The notes beneath the pieces were generated by a model. The model had not been told where the DNA came from, did not search any database, and saw nothing but the letters and a program-made list of their open reading frames with translations. Position numbers and translations under genes: made by a program. This document shows, piece by piece, positions 16,465 through 25,296 of a stretch of DNA of 64,000 nt. The number at the start of each line of letters is the position of its first letter. Position 1 is the first letter of the stretch. The stretch comes from Mucilaginibacter saanensis (GTDB lineage: Bacteria > Bacteroidota > Bacteroidia > Sphingobacteriales > Sphingobacteriaceae). The DNA lies in the NCBI RefSeq assembly GCF_014200575.1, contig NZ_JACHBZ010000015.1:1-64000 (forward strand). The letters are read 5' to 3'.

Positions 16465-17694
16465 ATGCTTAATAAGAGAACCTTTTTTTTGCTCCTAATT
16501 GCGTTGATTCCCTTAAGCTTTATTTTAACACAATGCTTCACCAGTACAGCCAAAGATCCCCGCGGAGAACTATATGCAGGTTCAGAGAGTTGTGTTAAAT
16601 GCCATAGTAGTGTTTATGATTCTTATATACATACTGCCCATTTTCAATCCTCGCGCCCGGCATCATTAAATAATATAGGCGGCAGTTTTGCCAAAGGCTC
16701 TAATGTTTTTGAATATGGCAATGGCTTTAAGGTAGTAATGGAAAAGCGGGGTGACAGCCTTTATCAAACAGGTTATTTAAATGGAAAAAAGCAAGCCGAA
16801 GCTCCGTTTGATGTGGCTATTGGCGGCGTTAAGGCCCAAACCTATTTATACTGGAAGGGAAGCCAGCTATTTGAGCTGCCGGTATCTTACTTTACGGCAG
16901 TGCATGCATGGGCAAATAGCCCTGGTTATGCTATGGGGTATATCAATTTTCAACGGCCAATTTTAAAAAAGTGCCTGGAGTGTCACACGTCCTTTGTTGA
17001 TGACGTGGCCCCGGAAAAAATGGAGATAGGTTTTGATAAAGCAACATTGATATATGGTATTGATTGCGAGCGCTGCCACGGCCCGGCCGCAAATCACGTA
17101 AACTATCATACCGCATATCCCGAAGAAAAAAAGGCAAAATATATAACTACCTATAGCTCGCTGACCCGTGCTCAAAAAATGGATGCCTGCGCTTTGTGCC
17201 ATTCCGGTAATAAAGGTGTTTTTCAGCGGTCATCCTATACATTTAAAATGGGCGATACCTTAGCTAAATTTAAAACGCCTGATTTTTATTCCAATAATCT
17301 TAAAAATCCGCCGCTTGATGTGCATGGCAACCAAACGGCCCTGCTATCGTCAAGCAAATGTTTTATCATGAGTAATATGGATTGCAATACCTGCCATGAT
17401 CCGCATGCCAGGCAAGATAAGGGGTTGGCTATTTACACACCAAAGTGCCTGAGTTGCCACAGCGAGGCTAAACATAATTTTTGCCCGCTTGGTACTAAAC
17501 TGGGTACAGCTATTAACAGTTACTGTATCAATTGCCACATGCCTCAGCAAGCTTCACATATCATTCAGTTAAAATCATCAGAAGGCAAAATGGATACGCC
17601 TTACCTGTTGCGTACCCATCATATTGCGGTTTATCCTGAAGAAACTGAAAAAGTACTGGCCTTTATCAAAGCACAAAGCTCCCCGGTTCGCTAA
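16465..17694 (+). CDS. Heptaheme c-type cytochrome, exported
   Basis: A 409-residue exported protein with seven CXXCH haem-attachment motifs: CVKCH (43-47), CLECH (170-174), CERCH (201-205), CALCH (242-246), CNTCH (307-311), CLSCH (328-332) and CINCH (354-358). The N-terminal hydrophobic segment ends with Cys24 in SFILTQCF; this could be lipidated, but Gln at -1 is unusual. The spacing resembles cytochrome c554-like multihaem proteins that pass electrons in the periplasm. No oxidoreductase partner or cytochrome maturation gene is adjacent, so its donor and acceptor are unknown. The gene stands alone between converging or diverging neighbours. Confidence 0.9.
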   Translation: MLNKRTFFLLLIALIPLSFILTQCFTSTAKDPRGELYAGSESCVKCHSSVYDSYIHTAHFQSSRPASLNNIGGSFAKGSNVFEYGNGFKVVMEKRGDSLYQTGYLNGKKQAEAPFDVAIGGVKAQTYLYWKGSQLFELPVSYFTAVHAWANSPGYAMGYINFQRPILKKCLECHTSFVDDVAPEKMEIGFDKATLIYGIDCERCHGPAANHVNYHTAYPEEKKAKYITTYSSLTRAQKMDACALCHSGNKGVFQRSSYTFKMGDTLAKFKTPDFYSNNLKNPPLDVHGNQTALLSSSKCFIMSNMDCNTCHDPHARQDKGLAIYTPKCLSCHSEAKHNFCPLGTKLGTAINSYCINCHMPQQASHIIQLKSSEGKMDTPYLLRTHHIAVYPEETEKVLAFIKAQSSPVR

Positions 17695-17706
17695 AGGGGG
17701 AGCTTT
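17675..17706. terminator. Hairpin between cytochrome and multicopper oxidase genes
   Basis: AAAGCTCCCC (17675-17684) pairs with GGGGAGCTTT (17697-17706). The upstream arm lies inside the last codons of the cytochrome gene. It serves two converging genes. Confidence 0.6.
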
Positions 17707-17719
17707 CATATTTTCCGGT

Positions 17720-20035
17720 TTAATAAGTAAGAGTCAGGCCTCCACCCAGACCCATGTCGCTATCATAATGGCTTGACAGCGAGAAGTATTTGGTGATAAT
17801 ATATCTGAAACCTGCAGCATACTCTTTATCGGTGTTAGCCATAAAAGTAAAGCGCAAACGGCTGGTAAGCGGTATATCATCACGGCTTAGCTGAAAGCGT
17901 AATTTGCCATTTGCATCTATCCGTGCATCGGCCGTTACTAACATTGGTAGTGTATAGGCCAAACCGGCTACTACTGTTTTACGGTTGTTTTTATCGCTCA
18001 CCTGGCCAAAAAGGTTCTTTTCCGTTCCCTCGCCCGTTTTGTAATGGTAATCAAAACCGGCGTAAGCGTACAGCCATTGCATTTGCCCAAAGTAGCGGCC
18101 AACCATAGTTTCGCTTTCGTAACCATCATGATCATGCAGGCCCAGGTGCCAAAGCGTTGATAACTTCCATCGGGTATTGGCCAATGCGGCGTTACCATCA
18201 CTGCCGTTGCTTTCGAGGCCTACTTTTGCCGATGCATAAAAATGCTGGTCATCTGCATATATCTTTTTAATAGCCACCGCGGGATCCGGAATTTCGGGGT
18301 TGGACGGCGAATTTTCATAGCTAAATATGCGGCCCATACCACTCATCATGTGGTAAAGTATGTGGCAATGGAAAAACCAGTCGCCGCTTTCGGTAGCCCT
18401 AAATTCAATGGTGTCTCTTTCCATCGGCATAATATCCAGTGTATTTTTTAAGGGAGAATATTCACCCTGCCCGTTCAACACCCTGAAATAGTGGCCATGC
18501 AGGTGCATAGGGTGCCGCATCATGGTGTTGTTATACAGAATGATGCGCACATTTTCGCCATCCTTAATCAGGATTTTGTCTGATTCAGATACCGTTTTGT
18601 TATTGATGGTCCATACATACCTGTTCATGTTGCCGGTAAGATCGAATTTCAAAAGTTTGGTTGGCCCGGAGGGTAGGGTGGTAACTTTTGTTGATTTAAG
18701 CATGCCATAGTTCAGGGTCACTATATCAGTTGATGCATTATCGCCCATATCCATGCTGGCCATATCATTACGATTCATTTTCATGTTACCCATATCCATA
18801 CCATCCTTTTTACCAGATTTGATATCTTTTTGATGATCTGTTTTTTCAACATCCCCGGTAATTTCCGGATACATTACGGTGTTCATGTCCATTTCCTGGT
18901 TGGTCATTTTCATGCCATCCATTTCTTTCATATCGCCGTTTATGCTCATCATTCCGTTCATCATTTTCATTCCCTCAAAGTACTTGAGTTTGGGTAAATG
19001 GGTTGCTTTGTGCCGGGTACCGCCACCAAGCCATAACGAAGTGTATTTGGTGCGATCTTCGGGCGTAGCTAAAAACTCATAACTGCCGTCCTTAGGTATG
19101 GTAACAACTACATCGTACGTCTCGGCAACAGCTATAATCAGCCTATCCACCTTAACTGGTTGTACGTCTTCGCCATCATTGGCCACCACGCTTATTTTGC
19201 CGCCGGCATAATTAAGCCAGAAATAGGTGGATGAGCTGCCATTAACTACGTGTAACCGCACTTGGTCGCCAGCTTTAAATTGGGGTGCTGTGTTTTCGGG
19301 TTTGCCGTTGCTTAAAAAACGGTCATAGAATACGTCGCTCACATCCATAGCCATCATTCTTTTCCACTCGTTGGCTACCTTGGTTTTAAAGTGGCCTTCT
19401 TTTACAGCTTCCAGGTAGTTTTGAGTGCTGCCTTTTTGAATAGCAAACCAATCAGTAGCATTATGCAATGAACGTTGCACTTGTTCAGGGTTGGCATCAG
19501 TCCAGTCGCTTAGCAATAAAGTATAGTTCTTGATGGTTGATGGCTTTTTTTCGTTGATGATAAAAGCGCCATACATACCGCTTTGTTGCTGTGTCATGGT
19601 GTGCGAATGATACCAGTAGGTGCCATGCTGCACCAGCGGAAATTTGTACAAATGAGTTTCGCCAGCCTTAACGGGAGATGTAGTTAAATAAGAAACCCCA
19701 TCATACCGGTTGGGTAATATTAAGCCATGCCAGTGGATGGATGTTTCCATCGTCATGTTATTATGCACATATATTTCGGCCGTATCACCCTCAGTAAAAG
19801 TTAGCGTAGGTGCTGGGATAGAGCCGTTAATAGCCATGGCAGGCCTTGTTTTGCCGGTATAGTTTACCGTGGTATCACCAATATATAAGTGATAAATATC
19901 CCGGCTGCCAATTTTTGTATAAAAGGGGAGGTGCTTTTCGGCAGCACCCTTATCCATTTGCATAGACATGCGGTGCTGCCCGAAAGCAAAAGCTGACAGC
20001 GACAGATTGATCCATATTAAAAGGAAAATCTTCAT
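17720..20035 (-). CDS. Multicopper oxidase (CopA type) fused to CopB-like barrel domain
   Basis: A 771-residue exported protein. A signal peptide (1-19) is followed by three cupredoxin domains with copper ligands HWHG (101-104), YWYHSHT (140-146), HPMHLHGH (508-515) and HCHILYHMMSGM (556-567). Residues about 355-430 form a Met/Asp-rich insert with repeats such as MDGMKM and MDMGNMKM, like the copper-binding loops of CopA and CueO. After about residue 590 the chain continues into about 180 residues that look like the outer-membrane beta-barrel of CopB (KVGLES, WLYAYAGFDYHY, ending SDMGLGGGLTLTY). In Proteobacteria CopA and CopB are separate proteins. Expected role: oxidation and sequestration of periplasmic copper. 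It is followed upstream by the DUF3347 and HYC_CC_PP genes, a copper set. Confidence 0.9.
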   Translation of the reverse strand: MKIFLLIWINLSLSAFAFGQHRMSMQMDKGAAEKHLPFYTKIGSRDIYHLYIGDTTVNYTGKTRPAMAINGSIPAPTLTFTEGDTAEIYVHNNMTMETSIHWHGLILPNRYDGVSYLTTSPVKAGETHLYKFPLVQHGTYWYHSHTMTQQQSGMYGAFIINEKKPSTIKNYTLLLSDWTDANPEQVQRSLHNATDWFAIQKGSTQNYLEAVKEGHFKTKVANEWKRMMAMDVSDVFYDRFLSNGKPENTAPQFKAGDQVRLHVVNGSSSTYFWLNYAGGKISVVANDGEDVQPVKVDRLIIAVAETYDVVVTIPKDGSYEFLATPEDRTKYTSLWLGGGTRHKATHLPKLKYFEGMKMMNGMMSINGDMKEMDGMKMTNQEMDMNTVMYPEITGDVEKTDHQKDIKSGKKDGMDMGNMKMNRNDMASMDMGDNASTDIVTLNYGMLKSTKVTTLPSGPTKLLKFDLTGNMNRYVWTINNKTVSESDKILIKDGENVRIILYNNTMMRHPMHLHGHYFRVLNGQGEYSPLKNTLDIMPMERDTIEFRATESGDWFFHCHILYHMMSGMGRIFSYENSPSNPEIPDPAVAIKKIYADDQHFYASAKVGLESNGSDGNAALANTRWKLSTLWHLGLHDHDGYESETMVGRYFGQMQWLYAYAGFDYHYKTGEGTEKNLFGQVSDKNNRKTVVAGLAYTLPMLVTADARIDANGKLRFQLSRDDIPLTSRLRFTFMANTDKEYAAGFRYIITKYFSLSSHYDSDMGLGGGLTLTY

Positions 20036-20051
20036 AAATAAATCTCCTGTT

Positions 20052-20564
20052 TTACTTTACCGGGGGCAGTGTTTCGGTTGTTTTGCCACAGGTAAGCATC
20101 TGTTTGCCATAGTATGGATTTTTAATAGCATTGGTTTCGCTTAACCAGGTAGCTTTTTTCATAGGGCAATACTGTTCATAAACTGTATTGGTGTTTAATT
20201 TTAACCCTTTTACAACAGCATACAGGTTTTTTGACAGGCTTGTAAAATGCTCACGCTGGTGATCAATAGCATCGCTTTGGCTTATGTGCCTGCTGTCAAA
20301 CTCCAGTTTCTCGCTATAGGTCATCCATAGTTTGTGTTGTTCGGGTGTTAGCTTATCCATGGGTACAGCAGTAATAGCGGTAAGCAGGTCATGGGCTTTG
20401 TTTTTTGTAGCCGTATTATTATCAGTAGTTAAGGCATTTTTAACGTCAAGGTAGGCATTTAGTACGTTGTTTATAGCTGTCCCTGCCGTTTTATCCTGTG
20501 CTTTAACCGTTGAATAGGAAACAAGAACAGTTAGTAGTATGAAGAATGTTTTAAGCGTTTTCAT
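20052..20564 (-). CDS. DUF3347 exported copper-associated protein
   Basis: A 170-residue protein with a cleavable signal peptide (about 1-22, ending VKAQ). The helical body matches DUF3347, a domain found beside or inside CusB-type and copper-resistance proteins. The C-terminal motif YCPMKK with ATWLSE and NPYYGKQMLTCG offers Cys and Met side chains for metal binding. It lies 16 bases before the multicopper oxidase gene, so the two form an operon. A periplasmic copper-binding or delivery role is inferred from family and context. Confidence 0.85.
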   Translation of the reverse strand: MKTLKTFFILLTVLVSYSTVKAQDKTAGTAINNVLNAYLDVKNALTTDNNTATKNKAHDLLTAITAVPMDKLTPEQHKLWMTYSEKLEFDSRHISQSDAIDHQREHFTSLSKNLYAVVKGLKLNTNTVYEQYCPMKKATWLSETNAIKNPYYGKQMLTCGKTTETLPPVK

Positions 20565-20789
20565 AATTGTTATTTATTAAGATTTTTGAAATTTATTTAA
20601 TGATATCGTGTTGATTTACAATCATGGCGCAGTAATGCATAGCTACCATTGATTAACCGGTTATAAAAAGTTAATTAACAATTGTTATACAGAAATTGTT
20701 AACCGCTGATAAGATAAAATACTAATTAATATCAGTGAGAAAAACAGGGCGTAAGAATGCCATGCTGCATAGTTCAGTTTGACTGATAA

Positions 20790-21200
20790 TCAGATTTGAA
20801 GGGAACGGAATTGTATGGAAATAGCTTTGCCTGATATGCCGGGTGGTGCCTTACCGTATTGCAGAATAGGTGTATTTAAGCCAGCATAATACTGCGCTGT
20901 AACGGGTATATAATGAAACTGGCGCAGTATAACTGCAACCTTTGGCCCCTGAAAGTCAACTAATGTGGGCTTGATATTTTCTTTGATCACATAATCGCCA
21001 TGCTTTTTACAGCAATCGCAATCTTTTCCGCAGGTTTTATGCTTTTTGCTTTGCTGTGCCTCATGGTGCATAGCCTGCATATTCATAACCATTTTAGGCC
21101 TGAAGTAGCTTTCGCCGGTACAGTGTACCATACAGACAAACATCCCTGTGGTGAGTAACAGGTAAAATGCTGCTATACTTAAAACGGCCGCTCTTTTCAT
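20790..21200 (-). CDS. HYC_CC_PP-type small Cys/His-rich exported protein
   Basis: A 136-residue protein with an N-terminal hydrophobic segment (about 5-27, containing MFVCMVHCTGE). Then comes a metal-binding-like stretch with HHEAQQSKKHK and KTCGKDCDCCKKHG, and a C-terminal region containing YIPV and APPGISGK. This order matches the Bacteroidota family called HYC_CC_PP, usually found beside copper or heavy-metal genes. It lies 225 bases upstream of the DUF3347 gene on the same strand. Copper binding is inference from composition and context. Confidence 0.72.
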   Translation of the reverse strand: MKRAAVLSIAAFYLLLTTGMFVCMVHCTGESYFRPKMVMNMQAMHHEAQQSKKHKTCGKDCDCCKKHGDYVIKENIKPTLVDFQGPKVAVILRQFHYIPVTAQYYAGLNTPILQYGKAPPGISGKAISIQFRSLQI

Positions 21201-21296
21201 TTAAGACAAAGTTAAACTATTCCTGACTATCTGATTTATAAAATTTTGTCTGTGATTTATAAAATTTTGCCGTAAACAAATACCTGCGAATATTTT

Positions 21297-22721
21297 TTAA
21301 CGCAATGTGGAGTAATTGTAAAACTGCAGCCTGCCTGTACCATTTACCTTAATGGTTTTTGTTTCATCGGCACCCTGCGCATTTTTCATGCTGATAGTGA
21401 TCTGGTTTTCGCCTTTTTGAAGGGGGATGCGAGCGTAGGAAATACTTGCGGGCAGGGTTTGCCAGTTACGTGTATCAGCCTTTTCAGATAGCAGGCTGTA
21501 AAGCTGCATTCCGTAACCCAGGCCTTCCAATAATGAATTGGTATGGCCATCACTTTTGGCGCTTGCACGTAAAGCATACTCGGCCATTTTTTTAACCGCC
21601 AGCCTGGAGAGCGTTTTCCCCATTTCGCTTAATGCACGTTGTTGCAGTGTTTTAAAAGCCAGCTCGTTAATATCTTCTGCCTTTTCAAGAGGTATCTTGT
21701 TTTGGTTGTTTGTAATTACAGCACTTGAATAATAAGGTGTTTGCGCCACATATTTAGGGAACGCCACTCGTAGGCTCTCTACTGATTTGGTGTTCACCTT
21801 GTCCCTGTCACCGCTGTAGTTAAAGGGGATAACTAAACCACCGGCCGCATCTGTAAAAAACAGGTTACCATCGCTGTTCCTGATCAGGCTAAAAAACAAG
21901 TCGACCTGAGTTTTGACCGGAGCAAGGCCATTTTCCCAGAAAAATATAAGTTCGCCGCCTTCAGCCGGTTTTTGAGGCTGGTAGGTGATCCCAAATGCTT
22001 TTTCAAACTGGTCAGCCTCGGTAGTAAACCCATTTAACAAAGCGGTGCGGATCACATCCTGCTCAAGTCCCAGTGGCATGGGCGTACCATAATAGGTTTT
22101 ATCGGGGCTGGCCTGGTATACTTCGGCCGCATTACGATAGGATATAAAAGCGTTGTTGATGTCGTTATCGCTTTCATAAAGCATGCCTTGCAGCATTAGC
22201 GAAAACGCATCATTACTATAGCGTTTATCCTTATTGTTAAATTTGTCACCTTGTTGCTGTGCCTGCAGGGTAATGCGCCTGGCTTCAACAATGGCGTCTT
22301 CGGTTTTGTGCAGATACAGGTAGTTCAACGCTTTGTAATAATGGATCATGAATTTTTCAAAATCCTCGCCTTTATACCGTTGCGACATAGGGTTAAGCAA
22401 CACGCCTACTGCCGCATCTGAAACACTTGTTAAGCCTTGCTCCAGCATGGAGTCGGCATCGTTAAAATATTCGTTACTTTTTTCGTATTCGCCATTCAGG
22501 TGGGATACCCGGCCTTTTTCCATCAGGAAGAGGAGCTTATTCCGTGGTTTTTGTATCAGGCTGTTTTTATCGAGCTGTTTTTCTGCTTCTGTGTAGTTAC
22601 CAGCCGAAACACTTTTATAGTATGGGATAATACGGTCGTTATACGTTGCGCAGCCTAACAAAAAAAGCATCAACCCGATAACAGATGATGCCACAAAAAT
22701 ATACTTACGAATGTTTATCAT
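21297..22721 (-). CDS. COG3014-family TPR-like lipoprotein
   Basis: A lipoprotein whose family start is the Met at 22721 (MINIRKYIFV), giving a 24-residue signal ending in the lipobox FLLGC; an in-frame Met at 22757 would add 12 residues. The N-terminal half is helical and TPR-like (EAEKQLDKN, EYEKSNEYFNDAD, ALNYLYLHKTEDAIVEAR). The second half is predicted beta-rich with a final segment ENQITISMKNAQG. This matches COG3014, an uncharacterised family often encoded beside LpoB. It lies 62 bases after lpoB, in the same direction. An envelope or peptidoglycan-linked role is inferred from that partnership only. Confidence 0.8.
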   Translation of the reverse strand: MINIRKYIFVASSVIGLMLFLLGCATYNDRIIPYYKSVSAGNYTEAEKQLDKNSLIQKPRNKLLFLMEKGRVSHLNGEYEKSNEYFNDADSMLEQGLTSVSDAAVGVLLNPMSQRYKGEDFEKFMIHYYKALNYLYLHKTEDAIVEARRITLQAQQQGDKFNNKDKRYSNDAFSLMLQGMLYESDNDINNAFISYRNAAEVYQASPDKTYYGTPMPLGLEQDVIRTALLNGFTTEADQFEKAFGITYQPQKPAEGGELIFFWENGLAPVKTQVDLFFSLIRNSDGNLFFTDAAGGLVIPFNYSGDRDKVNTKSVESLRVAFPKYVAQTPYYSSAVITNNQNKIPLEKAEDINELAFKTLQQRALSEMGKTLSRLAVKKMAEYALRASAKSDGHTNSLLEGLGYGMQLYSLLSEKADTRNWQTLPASISYARIPLQKGENQITISMKNAQGADETKTIKVNGTGRLQFYNYSTLR

Positions 22722-22783
22722 TACGAAATGTAAATTGCCCTGAATATTGTTATGCAACGTTCAGGGCAATGGAAGTTACCAGA

Positions 22784-23380
22784 TCAGTTTTTAACGTATT
22801 TGGCTATTTTCTTTTCACCGATCCAAACCACTTCATTGGTTTGTATGTTTGTCAGCTCCAGATTTACCTGGTAGTAAACCACCTTTTGGCGTTTGTGGGC
22901 ATCAACAATTGAATTGATAGAGCCCTGTAAAATATAATCGGCACCGTTTTCAAGTCCGAATTTTTTCATGCTTGAAACAGTAGCATTAGTTTGCTGATCT
23001 TCTTTTTCGGCACGCAGTTCTTCACGTTTTTTACCACCCTGTACCAAACGTACTTTTTGTGTTTGTATAAATGAGCTTTCCACATCTTTTAAAAATGTTT
23101 CGGCATCAATATGTTCGTGACTTTTGTTTTGTACAAAACCAACAATAACGGTTGGCCTTTGGCCCTGGTGTTGTTCCAGATGTGTGTTGATCCAGTTGGC
23201 AGTAAGTATTTTTCCGGTCAGGTCTTCGGCCACCATTCTGGAGTCGCTGTTGTTCCATGAACCGCTGATGTCAATGGTTTGATCTGTGCTTACGCGGGTT
23301 ACCTGTCTGGTAGCGCATGAGGTTATAAGTATTCCTGAAACTGCAATGGCAGCAACTGTAAAAAGATTATTGAATTTCAT
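22784..23380 (-). CDS. lpoB: Penicillin-binding-protein activator LpoB-like lipoprotein
   Basis: A 198-residue lipoprotein with signal ending GILITSC. The body matches the LpoB fold: DISGSWNNSDSRMVAEDL, then VGFVQNKSHEHIDAETF, GADYILQGSINSIVD and LTNIQTNEVVWIGEKKI. In Escherichia coli LpoB is anchored in the outer membrane and activates the peptidoglycan synthase PBP1B; the Bacteroidota homologues are not well studied. It sits between the COG3014 lipoprotein and a Gly/Tyr-rich exported protein, all on the same strand with short gaps, and so probably one operon. Confidence 0.85.
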   Translation of the reverse strand: MKFNNLFTVAAIAVSGILITSCATRQVTRVSTDQTIDISGSWNNSDSRMVAEDLTGKILTANWINTHLEQHQGQRPTVIVGFVQNKSHEHIDAETFLKDVESSFIQTQKVRLVQGGKKREELRAEKEDQQTNATVSSMKKFGLENGADYILQGSINSIVDAHKRQKVVYYQVNLELTNIQTNEVVWIGEKKIAKYVKN

Positions 23381-23433
23381 CTGTGTGTTGTTCGGGGTTT
23401 TATGATATAGTTAGACAGTGTTTTTATAAATTG

Positions 23434-23853
23434 TTACCAGCCAATGCCAATGCCTACGCTGCTACGTCCGCCAAAGCGGCCTCCATAACCAAAGCGGCCT
23501 CCATAACCGTAATTTCCATAGCTGTAAGGATAGGAGTAGTTGCCATAAAAGCCCCATGATGGCGTATAGTCATAATAGCCGCCATTTAAACGTTCCTGAT
23601 GCCGCCACTCGCGGTTTTGCTGCCGGCGCTCCAGTTTTGCCTCATACCAGTCATAAGCCTTATAGGTATTTTGAACAGTAGTACCATGCAGGGCGTTAAG
23701 CGTATCGGCACGTTTTAAATATTTGTATTCGCTTTCCCGGTATCTTGGATTTTGGTCTGGCGCCAAAGCTGTTGTTTGCTGGGCGCTCACTATGCCGCTG
23801 TAAAAGCTGCCTATCAGCAAACCGGCAATTATAATTAAGTTCCTTTGCATCAC
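23434..23853 (-). CDS. Exported Gly/Tyr-rich protein of the lpoB unit
   Basis: A 139-residue protein of unknown function. A signal peptide (about 1-24, ending VSAQ) is followed by a charged helical segment (YKAYDWYEAKLERRQQNREW) and a low-complexity tail of Gly, Tyr, Phe and Arg with the repeat YGGRFGYGGRFGG, ending IGIGW. The last part resembles glycine-rich surface or envelope proteins. It is the first gene of the presumed three-gene unit with LpoB and the COG3014 lipoprotein, 53 bases before lpoB. Confidence 0.65.
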   Translation of the reverse strand: MMQRNLIIIAGLLIGSFYSGIVSAQQTTALAPDQNPRYRESEYKYLKRADTLNALHGTTVQNTYKAYDWYEAKLERRQQNREWRHQERLNGGYYDYTPSWGFYGNYSYPYSYGNYGYGGRFGYGGRFGGRSSVGIGIGW

Positions 23854-24158
23854 TTTAAAATTATAGAGTAAAAATAAGCAAAATATAAGCTCACGTACTT
23901 ATTTAAAGTAAGCCCGAGGTCATTATTTAACTTTATTTAACCATGCCGATCATATTTAAATAAATAGAAAATATTGGCGCTGGCTTGTATGATATTTAAC
24001 TTATTTGTTGCGCATGGTTTGACTTAATATTGGGGCAATGGATTAACGCGATAGAATAAAAATTAATTACAGGTCATTCCCTGTTTACAAGATGGGGTAT
24101 TTTAAAATCAAAAAAGCGGCCTAAGCCGCTTTTTTGATTTTAAAAATGATATTGTTTT
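23854..24158. other. Intergenic region upstream of the lpoB unit
   Basis: A 305-base AT-rich gap containing the promoter region of the lpoB unit and, at its right end, the strong hairpin terminator at 24101-24144. Nothing else stands out. Confidence 0.5.
24101..24144. terminator. Strong 20-bp hairpin terminator
   Basis: Perfect 20-bp stem ending AAAAAAGCGGC, loop CTAA, GCCGCTTTTTT. On the minus strand it ends the phosphoesterase gene at 24159. Confidence 0.9.
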
Positions 24159-25250
24159 TTATTTCACTACGCTATTGATCTCGTTACCAACTGGGTTTAC
24201 CGAGGTAAAATTAAAGCCTAATAACCGGGCAATGGTTTTTGCATATTGATCCTGATATATTTGCCCATTATCTTTCACTTCGCCCAGTGGTTTTACTTTA
24301 GGGCCCAAAACCATTAACCAGGTATCATTGGCATGCGGAATGCTTGACCCGTGACTGGTCCATTGATTTCCTTCACCTCGTCCATGATCAGGTACAACTA
24401 CAATTGTGGTGTTGCCTTTGTAGAACGGATCGTTCTGAAAATATGTCCAAAGGCTGCTAAGCATGGCATCAACATGGTTAATGGCATCCAGGTAAAAATC
24501 ATATTTACCTTCATGCGCATCGTCGTCAGTATCTGCAAGATCCAGGTAAACTACTTTAGGGTGCTTTGCCATGATGTATGATTTTGCAATGGCAAAGGTG
24601 CTGGCGTCTAAACGTTCGCTATTTCCCCATATTTGGGGTTCATAATGCTGTATTTCATTAGCCAGTTTCTGAGCCTGAGTAAGGTCATCGCCTTTAACGT
24701 CCTCAAACGGATTATTTTCCATTATGCCATTACGATTCCTGTTTATAATTCTGGCTACGGCATCCCATGATGCAAAGGCCACAACTTTTTTGTTGTATCC
24801 TTTTTGCTGATCAATAAATTCAAGTACATTTTTGTTGGGATTATCCGGATACTCGTTTGAATTTACTTTGGGATCTGCATAGCCTGTTAAATTTTCGCTA
24901 CGGCCAGGGTATGAAAACCAATAGGTGTTTTTAACATTTACCTTACTTCCCAAATCCCGGTTGCCATATAACTGGCCGCTTTTTCCTATAACACCCCACA
25001 CAAAGGGCATTAGCTTGGCACGACGTTCCCGCTGGTCTTCGGCCCAGTATTTATTGATACGCTCGGCGGAATCCTGCGAATTGAATTTCTTGCTGGTGAT
25101 CAGCTGTTTTTCGGCACCCTGGAAAACCTCTTTCCAGCGTAGCCCATCTACAGATACAATAATAATGTTAGCTGCCTTATTGGAGTTTTGGGCGCGTGCG
25201 GTTGCCGCCGTTAAAAGCGCAAACAGGAATAATACAGATAGTTTTTTCAT
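24159..25250 (-). CDS. Exported alkaline-phosphatase-superfamily phosphoesterase
   Basis: A 363-residue periplasmic enzyme with a signal peptide (about 1-20, ending ARAQ). It belongs to the type I phosphodiesterase/nucleotide pyrophosphatase and sulfatase-like fold. The first metal-binding strand is IIIVSVDGLRWKEVF; YWFSYPGRSENLTG is at the position of the nucleophile block; DLADTDDDAHEG and VVVPDHGRGEGNQWTSHG supply the second set of metal ligands. It presumably cleaves phosphate mono- or diesters outside the cytoplasm; the substrate is unknown. It follows a metallophosphoesterase and SusD/SusC on the same strand, so the products may feed the SusCD system. Confidence 0.85.
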   Translation of the reverse strand: MKKLSVLFLFALLTAATARAQNSNKAANIIIVSVDGLRWKEVFQGAEKQLITSKKFNSQDSAERINKYWAEDQRERRAKLMPFVWGVIGKSGQLYGNRDLGSKVNVKNTYWFSYPGRSENLTGYADPKVNSNEYPDNPNKNVLEFIDQQKGYNKKVVAFASWDAVARIINRNRNGIMENNPFEDVKGDDLTQAQKLANEIQHYEPQIWGNSERLDASTFAIAKSYIMAKHPKVVYLDLADTDDDAHEGKYDFYLDAINHVDAMLSSLWTYFQNDPFYKGNTTIVVVPDHGRGEGNQWTSHGSSIPHANDTWLMVLGPKVKPLGEVKDNGQIYQDQYAKTIARLLGFNFTSVNPVGNEINSVVK

Positions 25251-25296
25251 CTCAAATTGATTGTTTTTTATGGTTGGTGTTTTTTATATGATTGTA

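Noticed and set aside
23434..23560. Regular GGCGGTC-like repetition, considered as a repeat array
   Set aside because: It is the coding sequence of the Gly/Tyr-rich tail, with codon-level repetition only.
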